Below are positions 1-4,701 of a stretch of 5,843 nt of DNA, piece by piece (position 1 is the stretch's first letter; each line of letters opens with the position of its first letter). The translations under genes were made by a program, and so were the position numbers. Below the pieces are notes generated by a model that saw only the letters and a list, made by a program, of their open reading frames with translations, was not told where the DNA came from and made no database searches. Source of the stretch: Blautia sp. (GTDB lineage: Bacteria; Bacillota; Clostridia; Lachnospirales; Lachnospiraceae); contig JAFOJB010000068.1 of the NCBI GenBank assembly GCA_017420455.1, positions 1 to 5,843 on the forward strand, in the 5' to 3' direction.

Positions 1-1
1 C

Positions 2-76
2 ATTGACGGCAGTCACTTTATTGCGAATAAGAAGCCGGAAGAATTTAACCGTGCAGTGCTGGATTTCCTGAAGTGA
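2..76 (+). CDS. C-terminal end of an alpha/beta-hydrolase-like protein (5' truncated by window edge)
   Basis: The reading frame is open from the left edge and ends at the TGA at 74-76, giving 24 visible residues that start IDGSHFIANKKPEEFNRAVL and end DFLK. A Gly-Ser-His-Phe segment followed about 10 residues later by P-E-E-F-N and a terminal hydrophobic helix ending in F-L-K is the usual close of alpha/beta-hydrolase-fold enzymes. In that fold the His is the catalytic triad base and the last helix carries the pattern P..f...v..Fl. The nucleophile and acid lie outside the window, so the substrate cannot be named. The ending could also belong to another protein with a similar tail. It lies 78 nt upstream of the HD gene on the same strand, with a palindromic repeat between, so co-transcription is possible but not shown. 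Confidence 0.6.
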   Translation: MDGSHFIANKKPEEFNRAVLDFLK

Positions 77-122
77 GGGACTGTCAGGGAAATGTGTCAA
101 GGGGACTGTCCCTCTGATACAC
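77..122. repeat. REP-like imperfect palindrome, copy 1
   Basis: Immediately after the hydrolase stop codon the sequence contains GGGACTGTC (77-85) and then a palindrome centred near 107. GTGTCA (94-99) and GGGGA (101-105) face TCCC (109-112) and CTGATACAC (114-122). Folded, the arms pair GTGT with ACAC, CA with TG, and GGGA with TCCC, leaving a 2-nt AT bulge (117-118). The 13-nt word GGGGACTGTCCCT (101-113) recurs exactly in the palindrome at 950-962. There is no T-run after it, so it is not a typical intrinsic terminator. From memory, dispersed GGGGAC..GTCCC palindromes flanked by GTGTCA-type sequence are common in clostridial genomes and resemble REP elements mobilised by RAYT transposases. 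Membership of such a family is inference. Confidence 0.55.
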
Positions 123-143
123 CATGAAGAATACAGATTTTAC

Positions 144-151
144 GGGAGGAG
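144..151 (+). promoter_or_regulatory. Ribosome binding site of the HD-domain gene
   Basis: GGGAGGAG lies 3 nt before the ATG at 155, or 5 nt if the GGGAGG core is counted. The spacing is short but the match to the anti-Shine-Dalgarno sequence is strong. It supports this start over the ATG at 124, which is in another frame and has no such motif. Confidence 0.75.
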
Positions 152-154
152 AAG

Positions 155-619
155 ATGAGCAGAATAAAGGATCTCCAGAAGAGAGTTCATGAAATACTGA
201 AGGACATGGATGATAACCAGAAGCATGCCGGAGCTGTCGCGCATCTGCACGGTGTATCTCTCGCCGCGGTCATGATCGCAAAGAAGCGCGGCGAAGATCC
301 GGAGCTGGCTGCGATGGCGGGTCTTCTCCATGACCTGTACGCCTATAAAAGCGGTTCATACGATGACCATGCCCACAAAGGCGCGGACTACGCGAGAGAG
401 GTACTGGGGGATCTCGGGATAACGGACAAAGAGGAAACGGACATTATCTGCTCTGCGATCTGGAACCATGACAGCAAGGACCAGACAGATGTTCCGATGG
501 ACGAAGTGCTGAAGGACGCGGATGTGCTCCATCACTCCCTGGGAGACCCGACAAAGGAAGTGAAAGAACACGAAAAAGCGCGTTATGAGAAGTTGTGCCG
601 GGAATTTGAGTTTTTATGA
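155..619 (+). CDS. HD-domain protein, putative metal-dependent phosphohydrolase
   Basis: This 154-residue soluble protein has no signal peptide or membrane segment. The HD-superfamily signature is visible in order: a first His in the helix LHGVSLAAVMIAK (H32), the His-Asp doublet in GLLHDLY (H59-D60), a further His in DDHAHKGADYARE (H72/H74), W-N-H-D at 103-106, and the distal Asp in LKDADVLHH (D121/D123). These residues normally chelate the metal(s) for phosphomonoester or phosphodiester hydrolysis, probably of a nucleotide or similar phosphorylated substrate, but the substrate cannot be read from the sequence. The length and the single domain fit small stand-alone HD proteins. The downstream ABM gene starts 16 nt after the stop with its own strong ribosome binding site, so the two very likely form one transcript. 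HD-fold membership is well supported; the specific function is unknown. Confidence 0.88.
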   Translation: MSRIKDLQKRVHEILKDMDDNQKHAGAVAHLHGVSLAAVMIAKKRGEDPELAAMAGLLHDLYAYKSGSYDDHAHKGADYAREVLGDLGITDKEETDIICSAIWNHDSKDQTDVPMDEVLKDADVLHHSLGDPTKEVKEHEKARYEKLCREFEFL

Positions 620-623
620 TCAG

Positions 624-630
624 AAGGAGG
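624..630 (+). promoter_or_regulatory. Ribosome binding site fixing the ABM-gene start
   Basis: AAGGAGG sits 5 nt before the ATG at 636. The frame is open back to about 585, inside the end of the HD gene, but no ribosome binding site is seen there. The extra 17 residues would precede the natural beta-strand start MIKIVAKNYV. The start at 636 is therefore preferred. Confidence 0.85.
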
Positions 631-635
631 TAAAT

Positions 636-920
636 ATGATCAAAATCGTTGCAAAAAACTACGTGAAACCGGGATGCGCACAGACATTTATTGACACTGC
701 AAAGGATCTGATCAGGAAATCCCGGGAAGAGGATGGGAATGTTTTCTATACTCTGAATGTGTCAAAGACCAATCCGGATACGCTGGCATTCATTGAATGC
801 TGGAAGGATCAGGCGGCAATCGAATTTCATAATAAAACCGAACACTTTTTGACAACTCTTCCTAAACTTGCCGAATTGTGCGAGAGAGAGGGAGAAGTGG
901 AACTTTTCGATGAATTATAA
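636..920 (+). CDS. Antibiotic biosynthesis monooxygenase (ABM) domain protein, YgiN-like
   Basis: The product is a compact 94-residue protein. It shows the dimeric ferredoxin-like ABM pattern: an N-terminal strand (MIKIVAKNYVKPG), a helix with F18 to S29, then REEDGNVFYTLNVSK matching the family's E.GC..Y.l strand. The core L-A-F-I-E-C-W-K-D-Q-A-A (50-61) and E-F-H-N-K-T-E-H-F (63-71) match the conserved F.E.W.d..a...H..t.H. stretch (H65, H70). Family members act as cofactor-less oxygenases on quinols or polyketides, as heme-handling proteins, or as stress proteins of unknown substrate; YgiN is a quinol monooxygenase. The usual Cys after Gly in the E.GC motif is Asn here, which is common variation. 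It is the second gene of a pair with the HD protein. A role in quinone or oxidative-stress metabolism is possible but unproven. The fold assignment is firm; the reaction is not. Confidence 0.88.
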   Translation: MIKIVAKNYVKPGCAQTFIDTAKDLIRKSREEDGNVFYTLNVSKTNPDTLAFIECWKDQAAIEFHNKTEHFLTTLPKLAELCEREGEVELFDEL

Positions 921-928
921 AAATCCAG

Positions 929-983
929 GGGTATGACAGGGACTCACAGGGGGACTGTCCCTGTGTGAGTCCCTGTCATACCC
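929..983. repeat. Long palindrome, REP-like copy 2
   Basis: Arms 929-948 and 964-983 are perfectly complementary over 20 bp, from GGGTATGACAGGG inward to CTCACA. The 15-nt centre contains GGGGACTGTCCCT (950-962), which can itself fold and is identical to the core of the repeat at 101-113. The element starts 8 nt after the ABM stop. Nothing T-rich follows (TGACGCACATAT), so it is not a classic intrinsic terminator, although such a stable stem could protect the 3' end of the mRNA or slow polymerase. The shared core with copy 1 suggests a dispersed repeat family. The two copies bracket the HD-ABM pair. Confidence 0.7.
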
Positions 984-1168
984 TGACGCACATATAAATC
1001 CGGAAAATATCCCCCAGTAGGGCTTCCATAACCGGAGAACATAGGTTAGAATACAGGATATCAGATCGTTCATAGCTCGAAATGAACGATGATATCCTTG
1101 CGGACCTCCGTAAAATGGAAGAATTGCAGGTTTCCTGCGATTTCGTAAGTACACTCTCTCAGAAACAC
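984..1168. other. Gene-free, hairpin-rich intergenic stretch (possible structured RNA)
   Basis: No ORF here has a ribosome binding site or a recognisable product. Consecutive inverted repeats are visible. TCCGG (999-1003) pairs with CCGGA (1032-1036), or alternatively GGAA (1002-1005) with TTCC (1024-1027), enclosing CCC-AGTA-GGG (1013-1022). A 17-bp stem pairs 1055-1073 with 1082-1098, with a GA bulge (1064-1065) and an 8-nt loop. CGGACCTCCG (1101-1110) is a short palindrome. An 8-bp stem pairs 1123-1130 with 1134-1141 including one G-T pair. The terminator-like hairpin at 1169-1201 follows. A TAGAAT -10-like hexamer lies at 1047-1052, just before the large stem, but the -35 region is poor. 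A small RNA, a leader remnant and a non-autonomous repeat are all possible. Confidence 0.4.
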
Positions 1169-1201
1169 AAATCCCCCGCGGCTTTTTGCCGCGGGGGATT
1201 T
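1169..1201. terminator. Strong stem-loop, probable (bidirectional) intrinsic terminator
   Basis: A perfect 14-bp stem pairs AAATCCCCCGCGGC (1169-1182) with GCCGCGGGGGATTT (1188-1201) around a TTTTT loop. The stem is very GC-rich at its top, with A-rich and T-rich feet. The tail on the + strand (ATTTGCTGTCTT) and on the - strand (ATTTGTGTTTCT) are both moderately T-rich, so it could work in either direction. It lies 249 nt after the ABM stop and upstream of the rhamnosidase promoter, so it would insulate the two units. No - strand gene is visible that would need it. Confidence 0.75.
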
Positions 1202-1227
1202 GCTGTCTTCCTGGCCTGTTCGAAAAC

Positions 1228-1256
1228 TTGTGCCCCCGGTGAGAGTATGTTATGAT
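1228..1256 (+). promoter_or_regulatory. Extended -10 sigma-A type promoter for the rhamnosidase gene
   Basis: TTGTGC (1228-1233) is followed, after 17 nt, by TATGAT (1251-1256), a 5 of 6 match to the -10 consensus. A TG at 1248-1249 makes this an extended -10 (TGnTATGAT). Transcription would start near 1263, giving a leader of about 150 nt before the ATG at 1417. The -35 matches only 3 of 6, which would suit an activator-dependent promoter. Confidence 0.6.
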
Positions 1257-1294
1257 ATTCAGGAAAAAGAAATACAAGTTCCTGGACAGCCCAC

Positions 1295-1323
1295 CAGACA
1301 CAGAAGTGTCTGTATGTCAGACA
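1295..1323. promoter_or_regulatory. Three alternating CAGACA half-sites: operator or switching hairpins in the leader
   Basis: CAGACAC (1295-1301), GTGTCTG (1306-1312) and CAGACA (1318-1323) lie in succession. The first two form a perfect 7-bp stem with an AGAA loop. The second and third form a 6-bp stem with a TATGT loop. The middle element can pair with only one partner at a time. The site lies about 30-60 nt downstream of the predicted transcription start. It may be a double operator for a dimeric regulator, or an RNA that folds in two ways. Nothing in the sequence decides between these. Confidence 0.45.
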
Positions 1324-1402
1324 GAACGGCACTTAAGCACTATACAGTTCCTTATTGTGAACAGTGCCCAAAACCGCTGCAACAGAGGAAAATTATAGAA
1401 AC

Positions 1403-1408
1403 AGGAGG
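1403..1408 (+). promoter_or_regulatory. Ribosome binding site of the rhamnosidase gene
   Basis: AGGAGG lies 8 nt before the ATG at 1417, an ideal spacing. It fixes the start, and the protein then begins with a typical GH78 N-terminus (MLKLYDLKTEYRVNPVG). Confidence 0.85.
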
Positions 1409-1416
1409 GATACCGC

Positions 1417-4227
1417 ATGCTGAAACTCTATGACCTGAAAACCGAATACCGGGTCAACCCTGTCGGGCTTTACGAGCCCCAGCCGGCTTTTTCCTGGAAG
1501 CTGAAATCAGACAGGAACAATGTACACCAGCAATCGTGCCGGATCAGGGTATATAAAGACGAGGCATGTGTCTGGGACACCGGCCTGCTGGAAACCGATC
1601 AGTCTCTCTATCATGTGTATGCAGGTGAGCCCCTGGAGCCCCGTGCCTGCTATCGGGTGACGGCAGAGGTCACGGACAATACCGGCGGGACTGCCTCTGC
1701 CTGTGGCAGCTTTGAGATGGGACTCATGGATTATCACGCGATGCAGGCTGGCTGGATCACCCATGCTTTTGAAGATGACCTGGAGCCCTGCGCTGTCTTT
1801 GAAAAAAGCTTTTCTCTGGATAAGCCGGTCACCCGTGCCAGGGCCTATGTCACTGCCCTCGGGGTTTACGCTATGGAGATCAACGGCAGACGGGTCGGCG
1901 AAGATCGCTTTGCTCCCGGCTGGACCGCCTATCAGGAACGTCTGCAGGTGCAGACCTGTGATCTTACCGGGTATCTGAAAGAGAACAACACCCTGTCCGT
2001 CACAGTGGGAAACGGCTGGTACAAGGGCATACTTGGCTTTTACAATCAAGGCTGCCATTACGGGCCGCGCACGGCGCTGCTTTGCCAGATTGCGCTGGAT
2101 TATAACGACGGAACAACCGGGACCATCATTACCGACGAGAGCTGGCTGTCTACTACTGGTTCCCGCCGTTACAGCGAGATCTATCACGGAGAGATCATCG
2201 ACCTTTCCCTGCCGGAGCAGAAAAAACTGCCCGCAAAGAAATATGACTATACAAAAGAAATCTTGGTGGGACAGGAGAGCGAACCGGTGCGCATCACCCA
2301 GCGCGTTTCGGTGAGAGAAGTCCTGCATACCCCCAACGGAGAAACCGTGCTGGACTTTGGCCAGAATCTGACCGGGGTGGTGGAGGCAAGGCTGTGCTGC
2401 CCGAAAGGGACAACCGTTACCCTGCGCCATGCTGAAGCGCTGGACGAAAAGGGCAATCTCTTCACGACGAATCTCCGCACCGCCAGGGCCACGGATACTT
2501 ATATCTGCAGCGGAAAGGATGATGTCTTTCTGCCGGAATTCACCTATCATGGTTTTCGTTATGTGGCAGTGGACGGGCTTGACGAGATCGATCCCGCTTC
2601 CTTTACCGCCTGTGTGATCCACACAGACTTTTCACGGCCAGGGCGGTTTGCCTGCTCAGATGAAAAAATCACCCGTCTCTGGCAGAACGTGGACTGGACC
2701 ATGCGCTCCAATTATCTGGATGTGCCCATGGACTGTCCACAGCGGGATGAGCGTCTGGGATATACCGGCGATGCGGAGATTTTTCTCCCCACGGCCCTGT
2801 TTCACGGCGATCTGGCGCTGTTTTACCGCAAATGGCTGCGGGATCTGCGGACAGAACAGAGTGATGAATTCGGCGTTCCGTTGTCGGTTCCCGACATTCT
2901 GCGTACCCGCACCTGCGTGTCCATCTGGCACGAGGCGGCAACCATCGTCCCCTGGCTGATCTGGGAGACTTACGGCGACAGCCGGATACTCAAAGAGCAG
3001 TACGACAGCATGGCAGATTCCGTGGAATACACACGGCGTCTTGCCGGAGAGAACGGTCTGCTGCAGAATGATACCAGCGCGCAGTTCGGCGACTGGCTGG
3101 CCCTGGACTATCCTAAAGGACCCTTCCGCAGGATCCCCGAAGGAATCCTTTTCCCGTCCACCGAGGAGAAGGGAGGCGGCACAGAGCTGCACCTGATCGG
3201 CAACACCTATTACCTCTATTCTGTTGACATCATGGCGAAGACAGCAGCTGTACTGGGAAAGAAGGAAGACGAGATTAAATGGCGTGCGCTTTATGAGAAC
3301 GTGCTGCAAAAATTCCGCGGCGAGTATGTGACGGCGAATGGCCGGCTTCTCAGTGATACCCAGACTGCCGCAGCCCTGGCACTCCGCTTTAACCTGGTAG
3401 AGGAGAAGCATCGCCAGCGTGTCCTGGAATTCCTGAAGCTGAACCTCATCAGGAATAAAAAACACCTGCGCACCGGCTTTGTCGGCACCGGTTATCTGCC
3501 TTATGTCCTGAGCCGGAACGGACTGCATCAGCTGATGGGAGATATCCTGTTCAAGGAGGACTGTCCCTCCTGGCTGTATGAGGTGAAGCTTGGCGCAACC
3601 ACGGTCTGGGAACTGTGGGACGGCGTCAATGAGGACGGGAGTTTTAATCTCTTTGAGATGAACTCCCTGAATCAGTATGGCTTTGCTACCATAGGCGGCT
3701 GGCTGGTGAAGGAACTGGCAGGTCTTGACGCTCTGGAACCGGGCTATAAAAGGAGCCGGATCGCGCCGCGCCTCGTGAAGGGTATTACTGAGGTGAAGGC
3801 CTCCTATGATACGCCTTACGGACTGCTTTCCGTGTGGCTTTGCTGCCGGAAAGGAAAGATCACCGCACATGTAAGCATCCCCGATAATACTACAGCCCAG
3901 GTCAGTCTGCCCGGTCGTGAGGAGGAGGAAATGGGTTCAGGCGAATATGACTTTATGTATGAAACTTCCCTTTCCTTTGAAAAAGAGCCTTATTCGGAGG
4001 ATTCCACTTTGGGCCAGCTCCTCTCGCAGAGCGCGGCGGAATGCTATTTTGTGGAGCATGCGCCGGAGCTTGCCGACAGCGGTTTTATCCGTATGTTCCT
4101 GTCAAATATGACGATCGTGGAAATCAAGACCACCATGCCCAAAAGCTTCGTGCCGCAATACGCCATTGATCTGTTTGAAGAAATGATCGCCCTTCTGAAC
4201 CGGCAGGCGAAGGAGGTTTCAAAGTGA
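1417..4227 (+). CDS. Alpha-L-rhamnosidase, glycoside hydrolase family GH78
   Basis: This 936-residue enzyme hydrolyses terminal alpha-L-rhamnose from glycosides by an inverting mechanism. Domains in order: an Fn3-like N-terminal domain (about 1-105, with P-A-F-S-W at 23-27); Bac_rhamnosid_N (about 125-300, with MEINGRRVGEDRFAPGWTAY); the concanavalin-like PF05592 domain (about 300-403, VLDFGQNLTG); the (alpha/alpha)6 catalytic barrel (about 408-775); and a C-terminal beta domain (about 777-845). DCPQRDERLGYTGD (439-452) carries the presumed general acid E445. TTVWELWDG (728-736) carries the presumed general base E732. G-D-W at 558-560 is also conserved. There is no signal peptide, so it acts in the cytoplasm on imported rhamnosides such as plant flavonoid glycosides or pectin fragments. 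Position 449 is Tyr where many relatives have Trp (LGWTGD). Residues from about 846 form an extra helical tail. The frame is intact. A small protein gene and a sensor kinase gene follow on the same strand. Confidence 0.97.
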   Translation: MLKLYDLKTEYRVNPVGLYEPQPAFSWKLKSDRNNVHQQSCRIRVYKDEACVWDTGLLETDQSLYHVYAGEPLEPRACYRVTAEVTDNTGGTASACGSFEMGLMDYHAMQAGWITHAFEDDLEPCAVFEKSFSLDKPVTRARAYVTALGVYAMEINGRRVGEDRFAPGWTAYQERLQVQTCDLTGYLKENNTLSVTVGNGWYKGILGFYNQGCHYGPRTALLCQIALDYNDGTTGTIITDESWLSTTGSRRYSEIYHGEIIDLSLPEQKKLPAKKYDYTKEILVGQESEPVRITQRVSVREVLHTPNGETVLDFGQNLTGVVEARLCCPKGTTVTLRHAEALDEKGNLFTTNLRTARATDTYICSGKDDVFLPEFTYHGFRYVAVDGLDEIDPASFTACVIHTDFSRPGRFACSDEKITRLWQNVDWTMRSNYLDVPMDCPQRDERLGYTGDAEIFLPTALFHGDLALFYRKWLRDLRTEQSDEFGVPLSVPDILRTRTCVSIWHEAATIVPWLIWETYGDSRILKEQYDSMADSVEYTRRLAGENGLLQNDTSAQFGDWLALDYPKGPFRRIPEGILFPSTEEKGGGTELHLIGNTYYLYSVDIMAKTAAVLGKKEDEIKWRALYENVLQKFRGEYVTANGRLLSDTQTAAALALRFNLVEEKHRQRVLEFLKLNLIRNKKHLRTGFVGTGYLPYVLSRNGLHQLMGDILFKEDCPSWLYEVKLGATTVWELWDGVNEDGSFNLFEMNSLNQYGFATIGGWLVKELAGLDALEPGYKRSRIAPRLVKGITEVKASYDTPYGLLSVWLCCRKGKITAHVSIPDNTTAQVSLPGREEEEMGSGEYDFMYETSLSFEKEPYSEDSTLGQLLSQSAAECYFVEHAPELADSGFIRMFLSNMTIVEIKTTMPKSFVPQYAIDLFEEMIALLNRQAKEVSK

Positions 4228-4254
4228 AAATGCCCCTGCAGGCATTTTCACTTT
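4221..4254 (+). terminator. Perfect hairpin overlapping the rhamnosidase stop codon
   Basis: AAAGTGAAAATGCC (4221-4234) pairs exactly with GGCATTTTCACTTT (4241-4254) around a CCTGCA loop. The TGA stop (4225-4227) lies inside the 5' arm. The next bases (GCTCAAAAATG) are not T-rich, so termination is likely partial at best. The stem may stabilise the 3' end or attenuate expression of the downstream genes. Confidence 0.5.
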
Positions 4255-4279
4255 GCTCAAAAATGAAAGGATATGATGA

Positions 4280-4579
4280 ATGAACCTGTTTGCTCTTGTC
4301 TTCCGGCTTACACATCACAGGAATCCCCATGCCTGGACTGAGACCATGGCTTCCTTCACCGGGAAAAGTGAAGCTGCAGTTGTGAGAACCAGAATGGGTC
4401 CGCGAAGAGCGGATTATAAGGCTTATGAAATTGTATATCATGCGGGAGGAGAACTGCGGCACGGCTGGTATTCCTTTCATCCCCTGCCTGATCCGGATCC
4501 GGAGGAAATAAGAGGGAAAGAAATCCGGATCAGGTACAGAAAGCGAAAACCATTCATATTTGAGACCGTGAACCAGTGA
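4280..4579 (+). CDS. Conserved-looking hypothetical protein, 99 residues
   Basis: I do not recognise this protein with certainty. It starts at an ATG with GAAAGGA (4265-4271) 8 nt upstream. It is basic (many Arg, Lys and His) and soluble, with no membrane segment or signal peptide. Visible parts are an N-terminal M-N-L-F-A-L-V-F-R-L segment, a strand-rich middle (AAVVRTRMG, then DYKAYEIVYHAGGELRHGWY), a Pro/Asp turn (HPLPDPDPEE), and a closing strand GKEIRIRYRKRKPFIFE. The Y-x-x-x-Y-x-x-G-G...G-x-x-I-x-I-R-Y-x-x-x-x-P layout recalls small beta-barrel domains of the DUF3592 type, but that is only a resemblance. It lies 52 nt after the rhamnosidase and 122 nt before the kinase, so it is probably co-transcribed with one or both. 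The clean ribosome binding site and the position between two real genes argue that it is translated. Confidence 0.65.
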   Translation: MNLFALVFRLTHHRNPHAWTETMASFTGKSEAAVVRTRMGPRRADYKAYEIVYHAGGELRHGWYSFHPLPDPDPEEIRGKEIRIRYRKRKPFIFETVNQ

Positions 4580-4590
4580 ACCAGTGAACC
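4568..4590. repeat. Three tandem copies of an 8-bp unit across a stop codon
   Basis: GTGAACCA occurs at 4568-4575 and 4576-4583, with a third copy at 4584-4590 that lacks the final A. The stop of the 99-residue protein is TGA at 4577-4579, in the second unit. Gain or loss of a unit leaves the protein end unchanged. It looks like a slippage-prone microsatellite. Confidence 0.75.
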
Positions 4591-4682
4591 GCCCCTGTCA
4601 GTTGTGAAAAATCCGTACCATCCTGTGACACCTCCCGGACCACACCCCGTCCACAGGTCAGAAATCGTTCACATAGTAAGAA
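4580..4682. other. Short intergenic spacer before the kinase gene
   Basis: No confident promoter was found. CCTGTG (4622-4627) and CACAGG (4652-4657) form a 6-bp inverted repeat 24 nt apart. GTTCAC (4667-4672) is complementary to the GTGAAC units at 4568-4589. Either could be a weak operator or RNA stem, but both are short enough to arise by chance. Confidence 0.3.
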
Positions 4683-4690
4683 AGGAGGAG
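4683..4690 (+). promoter_or_regulatory. Ribosome binding site of the kinase gene
   Basis: AGGAGGAG lies 11 nt before the ATG at 4702, slightly farther than optimal. No other in-frame start codon lies between them, so the ATG at 4702 is the start. Confidence 0.7.
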
Positions 4691-4701
4691 ATTCCCGGGG
4701 T

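Noticed and set aside
585..635. Upstream extension of the ABM protein by 17 residues
   Set aside because: It would overlap the HD gene without a ribosome binding site, while AAGGAGG sits 5 nt before the ATG at 636.
1082..1255. 57-residue + strand ORF starting MNDDILADLRKMEELQ
   Set aside because: It has no ribosome binding site, its start lies in a hairpin loop and arm, and it reads straight through the strong terminator-like stem. No family is recognised.
915..1301. 128-residue - strand ORF across the intergenic region
   Set aside because: It is built from palindromes and the terminator, has no ribosome binding site or known domain, and has low-complexity basic/aromatic composition.
1200..1433. 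77-residue + strand ORF overlapping the rhamnosidase start
   Set aside because: It uses a weak TTG start, covers the predicted promoter and leader, and overlaps the true gene start in another frame.
1507..2622. 371-residue - strand ORF
   Set aside because: It is a shadow of the rhamnosidase gene in the opposite frame, with no recognisable domain.
2729..2738. GGACTGTCCA, similar to the repeat core
   Set aside because: It encodes the conserved D-C-P of the catalytic motif DCPQRDER, so it is coding sequence, not a repeat copy.
3555..3570. GGAGGACTGTCCCTCC palindrome, similar to the REP-like core
   Set aside because: It encodes K-E-D-C-P-S-W just before the catalytic Glu region of the rhamnosidase. 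The resemblance is best explained by coding constraint and chance.
2656..3870. 404-residue - strand ORF
   Set aside because: It is a shadow of the catalytic-domain coding sequence of the rhamnosidase, which is unambiguous on the + strand.
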